64,000 nt of DNA from Lunularia cruciata (lineage: Eukaryota > Streptophyta > Marchantiopsida > Lunulariales > Lunulariaceae), in the NCBI GenBank assembly GCA_948567375.1, contig OX419757.1:30628001-30692000 (forward strand), written 5' to 3'. A model generated the notes under the pieces. The model ran no database searches. It was not told where the DNA came from and saw only the letters and a list, made by a program, of their open reading frames with translations. Within the stretch, counting starts at the first letter, position 1. Every line of letters starts with the position of its first letter. Position numbers and translations under genes: made by a program. This document shows, in pieces, positions 11,159 through 21,916 of the stretch.

Positions 11159-11954
11159 TAACAGTTTTGAGATTTGAAGAGGCAGATATGAAGAGGTGCG
11201 TTGTCATTTTGGATTTGCTGGTTAGAAAAGAAGTTGTAGAACGGTATAGTTGTTAGAACTGTCAATTTGTTCACTACTTAAGAGTGGCATTCGTAGTATC
11301 ATGTTCTTCAATGCTCATAATTTCTGAGAATAGATAAAGCAAAGTGCTATGAAGCAGTGCTTGTCGCTTGAGCTTGATTCCAAGTATCAACTTTGCAATT
11401 GTGTTTGTGAGTGTTTGGAGAAATTTGAAGTGCAAGTCAGAGTGCTTGTTGGATGTTGGATTCCGCAGCCTTGATCTTCATTCTGTGTGTTTGATCCTGA
11501 GTGAAGTGCAATCGCAGCAATGCCTTGACTGATCTGAGAGGAATTGTAGTGTTGGTAGTATTCTGCATTTGGGAGTGTAGTGCAAAGTTGATGTGAAGCA
11601 ATTTCGATCAAGGAAGTTGTGCCTTCAGTGGAGGGGTGGAACACAATTTTGAGGCGAAGTCATTTTGCAATGAAATGCCGTTTTTGGGAGAGCCTGAATC
11701 ATCAGAATCAAGATTGTTTGGAAAGATTTGATGGAGTTGTGATTATGGAGTGTTAATTTGTGACAAGACTGCAAATCATTGTTTGTGGTTACTCTCTTTT
11801 GGGTGTGGTTTCTACCTGAGAGACTAAAGAAGATTTCAAGAAGAATTGAAATTGTTACTTTGCTTTGTATTTGGACATTTCTAACTCGTATCTCTGTGAG
11901 AACAAACTTTACTTACCCGATTACCGCAAAAGTGATATTTGCCGGGTTGTCACA
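11155..11954 (+). promoter_or_regulatory. putative promoter, R and U5 of the G2-E 5' LTR
   Basis: Non-coding LTR end following the LCC stop. CACTACTTAAGAGTGG near 11271-11286 occupies the conserved TATA-like position. A transcript starting about 30 bp downstream would enter the primer site and gag and could reach the LCC ORF only in the 3' LTR. Confidence 0.45.
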
Positions 11955-11961
11955 TGATTTT

Positions 11962-11979
11962 TGGCGCCGCTACCGAGGA
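11962..11979 (+). other. primer-binding site, tRNA-Asp type
   Basis: TGGCGCCGCTACCGAGGA lies 7 bp after the LTR end. It matches the complement of the 3' end of plant tRNA-Asp, with the consensus form TGGCGCCGTTGCCGGGGA, at 15 of 18 positions. It fixes the orientation and the 5' LTR boundary. Confidence 0.85.
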
Positions 11980-12042
11980 TACAAATCTTGGAAGTGGAAG
12001 AATACAAAGCCAAATTTGAAACTGGGTATCAACACAATATGA

Positions 12043-14102
12043 ATGTCTTCATCGAGAGAACAATGGGAAGAGAGAGCTCAAAGACGAGCACTGTAGCATG
12101 AAGAAGACAAACGTCTGAACGTCCCATCCATTGTGGACAAAACCAAATGAGAAGCGTTGGACTTTCAACTCCTTCACGAAGTGCAAGAAGCCCTGCGAGA
12201 ACTTGACCACAAGAAACACAAAGGTGGTTGGCAAGGCTACTTTGTATCTCCCTCTTCGTCCAAGAAGAAGAAAGAATTGAGTGGCCAAACATATGCATTG
12301 CGGCCCAGTACAACGACTTCCCCTAGAGCTGTAAAGGAAGTTGTGTCCTTGAAGAACTTTGTTCGAGAAAAGACAGCACAAACACTTATAGAAGACGAGT
12401 GTCAACATCTTCCACAAATGATTCCTCGGTTGTCTGAAGGAATTTGGAAGAACCAATCAAAGGTGTTGATCTTGAATCTTCCACTCAAGTTGAAGTCAAC
12501 ACCCTCATAGCAGAAATTGTCAAAGAAGACCCCACCTTGAATTTGACAAATTGGAACTCCTGGGCTGACAACACGGCGTCGATACCAGCCAATCCTTCAG
12601 TTCCGTCAAGTTCAACACTACCTCAGCCAATCCCAGTGCACCAAATGATGACTTTGTTGCCTGTCACCCGACACGCCTATCCAAAGTACAAGGAGACAGA
12701 ACAAGACAAAAACCCCAATGAGTTCATTGAAGAATTCAAAATTATCTCCTTTGCTAACAAGGAGCATGACTCGGCGGATCGCCTGAGAATTTTCCCAAGT
12801 CTGCTTTGAAAGAAAGCTCGGAGCTGGTACACCCATGTGACCCAGAAGGGGTTCATACCAGCGGACTGGGCAGACTTGAGAAACAACTTCTTGGAACGAT
12901 TCCGGGAGGTTGATTACGACACAAGTGTCTTTGCGGCACTCAACAATTTAGACCGAGGCAAGAAGGAGAAGTTGAGAGACTACTCTGAGCGGTTCATGGC
13001 ACTATTGAACCGAGTTCCCAAGCAATCAGGGGTGGTGGGTTACTCCGATGCCCAAGCCATTACCTGATTTCTCGGGGGACTTTCACCAAAGATACAAATC
13101 TTTGCAAGGAAGAGGAATGTAACTTCCCTTGACAAAGTACTCAAACATGTTGCTCGTTACGAGGTGGCCCACTCTCACTCTGCCGGTAATCGGAGAAATC
13201 AGGAGAAGAAAGGCAAGAAGCCTAGAAGGAGAGCTTCACGTAGCACATCCCCTTCTTCAGACGAGTCCTCCACATCTTCAAGCTCTTCTTCGGAATCCAA
13301 AGAAGAATCAAAGCCAAGACGAGTCAAAAGACGTGGGGGTAAGAAACCAGTGACTCCTCCAGCAAAGAGTGTACATAAGGCTGATACCAAACTAGATGCC
13401 CTCATCAAGAAGTTTTTGGATTTCAAGATCCAGATGATTGGGGCTAAGGACAGAAGGAAGGCCCCAGCATTTGGGAGATCAAATGTATGGTGCACCACAT
13501 ATGGAAAATCAGGCCACGCAAACACAGAATGCAATACTCGTAATGCATTCCCGGTGCAGCAAATTGATTGGGTTCCGGGATGGAACCAAGATGAGGACAA
13601 AGAGGCTGTGTACCAAACACAAGATGTACAGCCTCAAGCTAGCACATCGTACCAAGGTCCAAGGTTTGGACCAAGGGAGTATAACCCCAATGCTCCTCCA
13701 TGAAGACCACCGATGAGCAACCAGAATCACCCTTAGAATGTTGCACCCATAGCCTATTATAATTGTGGCTTGATGGAACATTGGTCTCCAAACTGTCCGG
13801 AGCCAAGAAGGCAAATCGGGTATGTTCCCTTGTGCGGAAATTGTAAAGGATCGGGGCATACGGGCAACCAATGTCCTCACTCATTGAGCTCGAAGCCGCC
13901 TGTAAAATATGTACAGACCCCCGCTGAGCGTGCAACAATTCAGCCAAAGGGGGATACTAATGTAAATTGTATCACTCTTGAGGAAGAGAGACCTCAAGAG
14001 GGGAGTCCTGCCTTGGAAGGAGAATGGCCGGACCTTGAAATTTTGAAAGTTGAGACATGCTCCAGCAAGAAGAAGCGTGATCCCAAAGAACTGAGTACAA
14101 CT
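12043..14102 (+). pseudogene. gag of G2-E (broken)
   Basis: Gag capsid/nucleocapsid polyprotein. The likely start is the ATG at 12043 (MSSSREQWEERAQ), in frame to a shift near 12440; the frame continues from 12444 to 14102, with stops near 12808, 13066, 13702 and 13735. The capsid-like retrotransposon gag region (about 12690-13150) has KARSWYTHV, WADLRNNFLERF and KEKLRDYSERFMALL. A Ser/Arg/Lys-rich basic stretch follows. Three CCHC zinc knuckles are traceable: near 13494 (second Cys now Tyr), near 13752 (first Cys now Tyr), and an intact CGNCKGSGHTGNQC near 13833. The end is interrupted by G1-B at 14103, and pol continues at 21917. Confidence 0.82.
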
Positions 14103-14794
14103 TGTGAACCGGCATGTCTCTCACTCAAGATGAACCTCTGATGGCTATTATGGTAGCGCACCATGGACTAAGAAGGCAAAGAACCCAAACTCCATCATAC
14201 TCCTCCAAGGCTAACACTCCAAGACTCAAGACATTGCTCACTAGAGAACTCAATGAGAGAAAGATAGTTGCAAATGAAAGGATGATGAGTACCTCCTCAC
14301 CCCTTGTTTATATACTTGTGAAATAGTTACATACCAAAGTTACTAATTACCGTAGTAACTCAAGTTACTAGACTAAAAGTCAAGTAAAGTCAAAAAGTAG
14401 AAAGGAATATCCATTCACATGGGCATATTCCCCTAAGCATGTGCTCTTATCTTGACCCAACCACTAAGTCAAGGATTCCTTCACATTGGCTATCCTTGGA
14501 CTAAAGAAGAATCCAAAACAAAAAGGCTTGCGGGCCCAAGAGTTCTCAACTCTTTCCTCAAAGCCAAACACCTAGGAATAATACCAAGTCAACACACTAA
14601 AATCCAAAATAGTGGTGCTCATCTTTCCTACTTCCTCTAAAGTAAGGTCCCTTCTATCTTAGCTATGACTAACTTTAGCTAACCATGACTAATATAGAAC
14701 CATCCTTTATCTCTATATAAATAATATCTCTTAAGTACTTGTAATACCAAGCTAAATATCACAATACCACACACATGCACAAATGGGTGTTACA
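14103..14794 (-). repeat. 3' LTR of G1-B
   Basis: 692 bp, ending on the plus strand at GGGTGTTACA. The adjoining TTTACCCCCGGACT (14795-14808) is, in sense, the polypurine tract AGTCCGGGGGTAAA. Confidence 0.92.
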
Positions 14795-14808
14795 TTTACC
14801 CCCGGACT
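14795..14808 (-). other. polypurine tract of G1-B
   Basis: In sense this reads AGTCCGGGGGTAAA immediately before the 3' LTR, the expected position for priming plus-strand synthesis. The same stretch is present in G1-C at 43027-43040. Confidence 0.75.
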
Positions 14809-17800
14809 AAGTTTTCACTTTGTCCTCAAAGTGAAGGTCTCTCTTTCTTCTGTGGTACATCTTCAACTTATCATGGTAAATCCTATCAAAGTGTCTTCCT
14901 CCCAACTCCTTGAGATCATAGGTGTAATTGCCCCAATCCTTCTCCACTATGAAAGGTCCAAAGTACTTAGGCAAAAACTTCTTTTGCACTCTCTTGAATC
15001 GAATGGAATCAAACAACATTACCCAATCACCTTCTTTGAAAGGCTCCACCTTCTTCTTGCCTTGCCTCTCGTCATAGCTCTCCTTTTCTTTCCTTTGGGC
15101 TTGCTCCACTCGAACCATAGCAACTGCTCTTGCCTCTTCCAACTCCATGAGTTGATCCTTCCTTGACTTCTCTGCATCACCTCCTTGTGCTTTCTTCAAT
15201 GTCCTATGAATGCTTTGGAAGGTAGGAAGATCAAAGTGAATAGGTAAGGTAGACTCAATACTATACACCAATTGAAATGGAGAATATCCAGTGGAAGTCT
15301 TCATTTGTGTCCTATACTCCCACAAAACTGCATGAATCCTCTTGTCCCAATGATGTTTAGCCCCCATTTCTGCATCTTTGGCCAACATCATGCACAAGGT
15401 CTGATTGGTTCTCTCTGCCAAGCCATTGGAATTTGGCTTATAGGATGTGATTACTCTATGTGTGATAGGGAAATGTTGTAGCATGGCTGTAGTTATGCTT
15501 CCTGTAAACTCTCCTCCTCTATCAAAAACCAACTCCAAAGGGCATCCAAACCTAGTGATAATGCGTTCATAAAGAAATCTACCCACTTCATCTTCATTCT
15601 TGTCCCTCAATAGTCTAGCCTCAACCCACTTGGTAAGGTAATCAGTAACTACCATAATGTACCGATTGTTCCTTGGGGTTCTATTGAGAGGACCTACAAA
15701 ATCAATTCCCCACTTCTCAAAAGGTCCTAGCAATGGAATTGATCTAAGTGGTGGAGTGGATGTAGACTTTCTAGCAAAAGCTTGACAAACATGACAAGTT
15801 TTGCAATAATCAAGACAATCCTTGAAAATCCCTCTCCAATGGTAACCTACATCTAGAATCTTGAAAGCAGTCACCTTTCCTGCAAAGTGTCCTCCACATC
15901 CTAAACCTTCATGAAACTCCTTTATGAGTAGGATAGACTCTTCTTTTCCCACTGCTCTTTGAAGTAGACCATCTGCTTCTTGGTGAAAAAGAATATCCTC
16001 CACCATTGTGTAAGGTCTAGATCTTGCTGCAAGGGCCTTCCTCTCCCTAGCATGCATCCCTTCTGGATAGTTACCTCTTGTCACAAAATCCACAATCTTC
16101 TTGTACTCTATTGGAACCTCTTGAGTGATTGAGATTGTCATGAGTTCCTCATCTGGGAAGGAATCATCCACTGGCTCATCTCCATCATGATCATAGGCTC
16201 TAGATAACAAATCAGCGTTTGCATGTTTCTTTCCTGGCCTATCCTCAATGGTGTAGTCATACGCAGACAAGAGTATCATCCACCTTGCTAGTCTCCCTTC
16301 AACATTAGGCTTGTTGAAGATGTACTTCAAAGCCTTTTGATCCGTGACAATGGTGGCTTTCCCTCCAATCAAGTAGTGTCTAAACTTCTTGAGACCAAAG
16401 ATCACTGCCAACCCTTCTCTCTCCATGACAGAGTAGTTCTTCTTTGTTGAAACCATCTGCCTACTAGCATAAGCTATTGGATGATCATGCCCATCTTGGT
16501 CTAATTGACTAAGAGTGCATCCTATAGCTACATTAGAAGCATCAGTGTAGAGGATGAAAGGCTTACTCCAATCAGGTTTAGCAAGAATTGGAGCTACAAC
16601 AAGGGATTGCTTGAGCTCCTCAAAAGCTTTGAGAGCCTGCTTGTCCTCCAAAATCACCATGTAATCTACACCCTTCTTCAAGTAGATGGTCAATGCATAA
16701 ACCTTGTTGGAAAATTAGAAGATGAACCTCCTATAGTATCCAACCATCCCCAAGAATTGGCGTAACTTTGTCAAGCTTGAAGGAAATGGAAGGTCTGAGA
16801 TTTTCATCACCTTCTCAAGATCAACTGCTATTCCATCCTTGGAGATGATGTGCCCCAAAAGTAGACCTTCTTCACATCCAAAAATGCACTTCTCTAGGTT
16901 GAGTGATGCGTCTGCCTCATCCAAGCGTTGCAAGACTTTGATTAGGTGCTCAAAGTGCTCCTCCTTGCTCCCATAGACACAAAAGTCATCAATGAAGTCT
17001 CTCACAAATTTCCCAATGAAAGGTTCAAATACTTTGTTCATGAACCATTGGAATGTGGCTGGAGCATTGCAAAGCCCAAAAGGCATGACCTTGAAAGCGT
17101 AAGTTCTCCGAGGTGTGGAGAATATGGTGAGTTGTTGATGCTCTGGTGCAATCTTGATTTGGTTATATCCACTATAACCATCTCCAAAACTGTACTTCTC
17201 ATGACCTGCAACCTCCTTCAAGATCTCATCAATGAATGGCAATGGGTAGTAGTCCTTCTTGGTAACAACATTGAGCTTCTTGTAATCCACACATACCCGA
17301 AGCTTGCCATTCTTTTTCTTCACAATGACAATTGGAGACACCCATTCTGAATTCTCTACCTCAAAGATAAATCCAGCCTCCTTGAGCTTATCAATCTCCT
17401 CCTTCACAACCAAAGATATTGGTGGGCTAATGCGATGTTGCTTTTGGCGGATTGGTCTTGCATGTAACTCTTCCTCTATCTTGTGCTCCTCCAAGGTGAC
17501 TTCTTTCAAATCCCTATAACTAAAAGCAAACACATGGATGAACTTGCAAAAAATCTCCTCAAATCTCACCTTCTCCTCCTTGGTAACATTTGGGCCATAC
17601 TTGAGGGTAGCTAACCTTCTCTCTACCTCCTCAAGTGTCAATGGTGATTTGTTTGGGTCCTTCAAAACCTCTGGCTTAGGTTCAAAATCCACAGCACACA
17701 AGGGATATACATCTGAATCTGATTCAGATTCATCCTCCTCCGTGGAAGTCTCCTCCTCCATGCTTGTATCCACACCTGAAGCTCCTTCTTCAGAATCTGA

Positions 17801-18097
17801 TTCCCAATAATCAGAAGATGGTATATCTGAATGTGAAGTGTTGGTGGTGTTAGTCACAAGAACAGTGACTCTATGGTTTGATGGCCCAATCCTCAAGTAC
17901 ACTTTGTGCCATTGATCAGTTGTGCGTATTGCTCTCAACCATGGCCTCCCAAGAAGTAAGTCATAGCTTGAATCCTTCAAGACTTGGAAAGTCATGAGAT
18001 TTTGAACTCCCATAACTTAAACTACCACCTTATCCATCACTCCTACTAGTCCAACTTGTTGCTTGTTTGCCATGCTCACCACAAATGTTGAAGGTCT
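14807..18097 (-). pseudogene. pol of G1-B: RT, RNase H, integrase
   Basis: Two long open stretches (18013-16715 and 16693-14807) are separated by one stop in SNK-region codons near 16714; a further stop is at 18014. Read in sense: protease C-terminal region (YDLLLGRPWL), RT (VCVDYKKLN, YSGYNQIKI, MPFGLCNAPATFQ, active site FIDDFCVYG near 16985), RNase H (FILYTDASNVAIGCTLSQ, TDQKALKYIF), integrase HHCC finger (H...GGHF, CKTCHVC), catalytic core (GIDFVGPL, VTDYLTKWVEA, FDRGGEF, NGLAERTNQ, giving D, D and E) and the C-terminal GPF domain. No chromodomain is visible. It is the best-preserved pol in the window. Confidence 0.92.
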
Positions 18098-19666
18098 TCA
18101 GGGTATCATACCCAACTTTTTCATCAACCTTTCTAACATGGCATTCATTGCTGATCCTCCATCAACCAATGCATCCTTGATGTTGTGACCATTCACTCTC
18201 ACATCAATCTTGGAGGCATATTCACAAGCCTCCCATGGTGCTGGCTTGGCATCCACCACCCCCATTGATATTGGAACTTTTGCCTTCTTCTTATTCTTGC
18301 TCCTTGTAGAACTCAAACCACCTCTAAGCTCCTTTCCCAAGGAAGGGGTCAAAGCAATCAATTGGTCCACTGTGATGTTAGCCTTGTGACTACCAACATC
18401 CTCCAACACATTGTAGTTCCATTGTTGCTTTGAAATCAAGAAATCCTCCATCCCCAACTTCTTCCTTGGAGGCTTTGTTGTTGATGGTGTTGAGGTGCGA
18501 GTGCTCCTTGTAGACATAGGAGTATCCTTGCTTGAAGTAAATCCTTGAGAAGAGTGAACATCCTCTGCAAAACGAGCTCTCTTCTTCTCTTGTGCCAAAA
18601 GCTCCAAATTAAGACCCTTGGAGTTTGAGCACTCTCCCTTCTCAAACTTGCTCTCAACCACATCTATGGATGCTATCCCCTTACCTTTTTTGGGATAAGG
18701 AGCCACTTGGGTTTCACTACCTCCCTCTTTCCCTCTATTGGCTCCCTCATAACCCCTTCCTCCATGGTAAGTGGAATTTGGGCAATTCCTTTGGATATGG
18801 CCTCTTCCTCCACAACCAAAACAATTTCTATCATTGAAATTTTTGGCTGGTTGGCCTCCTCTATATGGATAGTTTCCATAACTCATATGCCCTCTCCCTA
18901 CATTCTGATCCACCTCTCTCTTCTCCCATAGTTGCACCACATTGATCTTGAGATCTGCAAGTTGTTCAGTGATGGTTTGAAGTGGATCTTTTGGTGGAGG
19001 TGCAAGAACTGGATCAGCCACTACTTGTGGTGCAACCCTTTCCACCAAAGTATCAGAAGTTCCACCATACTTATATTCTTGAGGAGGATGCACAACCTCC
19101 TTCACCACCAAATCACTCTCATCCCCTTCCAAACTCTCCTCCATACAAATTGCGATCTTGATAGCTTCAACCATGCAATAAGGTTTCTCATATTTCACCT
19201 TGCTTGTAATTTGTGGTCTCAACCCTCCCACAAAATTCTTGGTGAGCATGGCCCCTATGCTAATCATTGTAGTCTCCACATCATTCCCACCCTTCCTCAA
19301 CACTATGCAAAATCTGGACTCTAACTTTTCCACTCTGTCCACATAGACTCTCACTTTCTCTCCATCTCCTTGCTTGAGAAATGTAACCTCACTCATCAAT
19401 CTCTCATAACTCTCATCAGGAAGAAAGTTCTCAATGAGTGCTGAAGTCAAAGTCTCCCAAGACTCCTCTTCCCCATCTCTCCTCTCTCTCTTTTGGTATT
19501 CTGACTCATACCATGTAAGTGTTGCATCCTCAAAGAAATCTGGTAATAATGAGGCCCATTCATTCTTCCTCCTCTCATTGTTTCCTATGCAAACTCTCTT
19601 GAAGTCTCTCACAAAGGCCTCCACATCTTCTGCATCCTTGCCAAAGAAAACCGGAAGTTTTCCTAT
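18098..19666 (-). pseudogene. gag-protease of G1-B (start codon lost)
   Basis: One open frame of about 522 codons to the TGA at 18098-18100. The start codon used by G1-A and G1-C (ATG at 34234 and 47867) reads ATA here at 19666-19664. Gag: capsid-like region (EDVEAFVRDFK, WYESEYQKRER, FLPDESYERL, VYVDRVEKLESRF), a linker, and the zinc knuckle CFGCGGRGHIQRNC. Protease: aspartic protease with DGGS in place of the usual D-S/T-G (ALVDGGSAMNAM near 18160) followed by KKLGMIP. The frame then meets a TGA that is shared with both other G1 copies, before the RT portion. Confidence 0.9.
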
Positions 19667-19893
19667 CTTAACCCCTCACTATCTTTCTTTTCTCTCAAAT
19701 TTTTCTTTTCTTTTCTTTTCTCTCACTCTATTACTAATAGAGTATATACATGAATAACACTATTTGAGAATAATCCACTCTAGGGAACACAAAAGGTTCA
19801 GGTTGCTCCAAGATTTCTATAGTGATCCTAGAGTGCATATTAATCTAACTCTCATGGATAGTTTATCCATGAGTTGAACGATTATCTCCATCA

Positions 19894-20313
19894 CTAATCT
19901 TGAGAACTAGCTAATGAAGGTGGTAGTATTTCTATACCTATACTAAGACTCTCTCCAAGATCCTTCACCAAAATCTCCAAAAGTGCTTTAACTCCACTAC
20001 ACTCATGTCCTTTTGGAAGTCCTTCCACTCCACAAACCTCACACAACTCCTTGGTCTTAGATCTTTTCCCTCCTAATCTTGGTGAAGAAGGTCCAACATG
20101 CAAACCCAAGTCAAGAAAGCCTCTCCTTTCCCTCAATCTCCTGCTCTCAAAGGTCAATGGACATGAACTTGCCTTCTCTCCCTTCTCTCCACACAGAAAG
20201 CACTTAGACTCACTCTTTCCTCCAAGTGGTGTAGGTTTTTGGATCCTCTCAACACTCTCTTCAAATTCTATTGTAAACTCTCTTTTCTTCAAATCTACCC
20301 CTACAATCACCAT
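19894..20313 (-). CDS. G1 ORF0, small zinc-knuckle ORF upstream of gag (G1-B)
   Basis: About 139 codons, starting at ATG 20313 (MVIVGVDLKKREFTIEF). A CCHC-like knuckle CFLCGEKGEKASSC has Lys where the other copies have the metal-binding His (EKGHKASSC). A second Cys/His cluster, CEVCGVEGLPKGHEC, lies near residue 95. The ORF is in the sense orientation of the element, about 230 bp upstream of gag, and recurs in G1-A and G1-C. An alternative upstream ATG (20367) is separated by a TGA. Nucleic-acid binding is the only reasonable guess. It is not part of the standard Ty3/gypsy layout. Confidence 0.6.
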   Translation of the reverse strand: MVIVGVDLKKREFTIEFEESVERIQKPTPLGGKSESKCFLCGEKGEKASSCPLTFESRRLRERRGFLDLGLHVGPSSPRLGGKRSKTKELCEVCGVEGLPKGHECSGVKALLEILVKDLGESLSIGIEILPPSLASSQD

Positions 20314-20965
20314 AAGTCCTTGAGGAACCTTGCATCATCTCAATTTCCACTCTTGATGACCCTCCATGTTCCCAAGATGAATCTAAACACTCAAACATGC
20401 TTTTTGTTGATCTCAAACTCCTCATGCACGAGATCTCCACTCTGCAGAATTGACCCTTCCTCACAATGTCACTCAAATCGCCCAACCAGTATGTCATAGT
20501 CCTTTGAAATTTTGCACACTTGATCACAACTCTAGGATTTCTCTCCCTGCTAAATTTCAGATCTTTTCATTAAGCCGTTTGGCCTAGACACTTTTCTATT
20601 CAGCATACAATTTTCAGATTTGGTCTGAAAACCACCCCCCTTACTTCAAAAACTCATAACGCCCTGAGAAAAAACGATCTCTCTCTTATTTTTAAGGCAG
20701 CAGGTAAGATACAATGCACTAAAATTTCTCGCAAATTTTCAGAATAATTCACTCAAAATTGAAGAAATGGCAGACTTTGTACAATCTTCCAGAGAGCATG
20801 CAGTTGCGTGAGCACTTTACCCTATCAACTTTCAAAAATTCTAGCCCAGTGCGCATAGTAGATCTAATAATAATTTCAAGTGTGCTAACTGATAGATAAC
20901 CCAAGCTATCATGTGTAGAAATTTCAAGTCCAGATATCAAACTTGAAATTTTGCCCAAAATCACC

Positions 20966-21184
20966 TTAATCCCCAAAATCTGCAATCCACCTCACACAAT
21001 CTCTCCAATTCCTCTCATGTGTACAAGATGTACAAAACACCTCAAAGACATCATAATGAACTACAATGTATAAAAATGGATCTTGGTTCTCCAACATAAG
21101 TTCAGCCCTCTCCTCTCCTAATGTTCTCTCCAAGTGAGCTCTCATAGCCTCCTTCTGCCTAATGTAGAATTGAACGCGGAACAT
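20966..21184 (-). CDS. G1 leader ORF just after the primer site (G1-B)
   Basis: 72 codons starting about 20 nt downstream of the primer-binding site (MFRVQFYIRQKEAMRAHL). The segment up to YDVFE is shared with G1-A and G1-C. After that, G1-B has lost one base and reads a different C-terminus. The N-terminal part is predicted helical and charged. No known domain is recognised. It may be a real leader peptide or just an open stretch of the leader. Confidence 0.35.
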   Translation of the reverse strand: MFRVQFYIRQKEAMRAHLERTLGEERAELMLENQDPFLYIVVHYDVFEVFCTSCTHERNWRDCVRWIADFGD

Positions 21185-21204
21185 TATCTTGCCTTCTCAA
21201 GAGG

Positions 21205-21221
21205 TCCCGGCAACGGAACCA
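21205..21221 (-). other. primer-binding site of G1-B, tRNA-Glu type
   Basis: In sense this reads TGGTTCCGTTGCCGGGA, 3 bp after the 5' LTR. It is complementary to a tRNA 3' end CAACGGAACCA, as expected for plant tRNA-Glu, whose acceptor strand starts TCCGTTG. G1-C carries the identical site at 49410-49426. Confidence 0.8.
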
Positions 21222-21224
21222 AAA

Positions 21225-21916
21225 TGTGAGTCGGCCTGTCTCTCACTCAAGATGGACCTCTGATGCCTATTATGGCAGAGCACCATGGAATAAGAAGGCA
21301 AAGAACCCAAACTCCATCATACTCCTCCAAGGCTAACACTCCAAGACTCAAGACATTGCTCACTAGAGAACTCAATGAGAGAAAGATAGTTGCAAATGAA
21401 AGGATGATGAGTACCTCCTCACCCCTTGTTTATATACTTGTGAAATAGTTACGTACCAAAGTTACTAATTACCGTAGTAACTCAAGTTACTAGACTAAAA
21501 GTCAAGTAAAGTCAAAAAGTAGAAAGGAATATCCATTCACATGGGCATATTCCCCTAAGCATGTGCTCTTATCTTGACCCAACCACTAAGTCAAGGATTC
21601 CTTCACATTGGCTATCCTTGGACTAAAGAAGAATCCAAAACAAAAAGGCTTGCGGGCCCAAGAGTTCTCAACTCTTTCCTCAAAGCCAAACACCTAGGAA
21701 TAATACCAAGTCAACACACTAAAATCCAAAATAGTGGTGCTCATCTTTCCTACTTCCTCTAAAGTAAGGTCCCCTCTATCTTAGCTATGACTAACTTTAG
21801 CTAACCATGACTAATATAGAACCATCTTTTATCTCTATCTAAATAATATCTCTTAAGTACTTGTAATACCAAGCTAAATATCACAATACCACACACATGC
21901 ACAAATGGGTGTTACA
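21225..21916 (-). repeat. 5' LTR of G1-B
   Basis: 692 bp, TGTAAC...CTCACA in sense. The TATATAAAC box lies near 21430. It borders resumed G2-E sequence at 21917. Confidence 0.92.

Larger units (their letters stand above)
7492..11954 (+). repeat. 5' LTR of G2-E
   Basis: It starts TGTGGTGCACACATT at 7492 and ends GGGTTGTCACA at 11954. It is 4463 bp, or about 3785 bp without the solo G1 LTR at 7568-8245. The 3' LTR lacks that G1 insertion, so it happened after G2-E integrated or arrived by gene conversion. It contains the LCC ORF at 8586-11158 in U3 and a TATA-like box near 11275. Confidence 0.92.
14103..21916 (-). mobile_element. G1-B: full-length G1 element nested in G2-E
   Basis: A 7.8 kb minus-strand element with 692-bp LTRs at 21225-21916 (5') and 14103-14794 (3'), a tRNA-Glu-like primer site, a leader ORF, ORF0, gag-protease, RT-RNase H-integrase and a polypurine tract. 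Flanks are AACT (14099-14102) and AACC (21917-21920), a 4-bp duplication with one transition. It interrupts G2-E between gag and protease, so it is younger than G2-E. The LTRs differ mostly in their first 90 bp. Confidence 0.93.

Noticed and set aside
18707-19324. Plus-strand ORFs opposite G1 gag (also 46908-47645)
   Set aside because: Antisense shadows of gag; the sense frame has the zinc knuckle and capsid motifs.
20310-20990. Intron joining the G1 leader ORF to ORF0 (GAG/GTGATT donor, TTGTAG acceptor)
   Set aside because: The obvious join runs into TGA almost at once, and the frames differ among copies.
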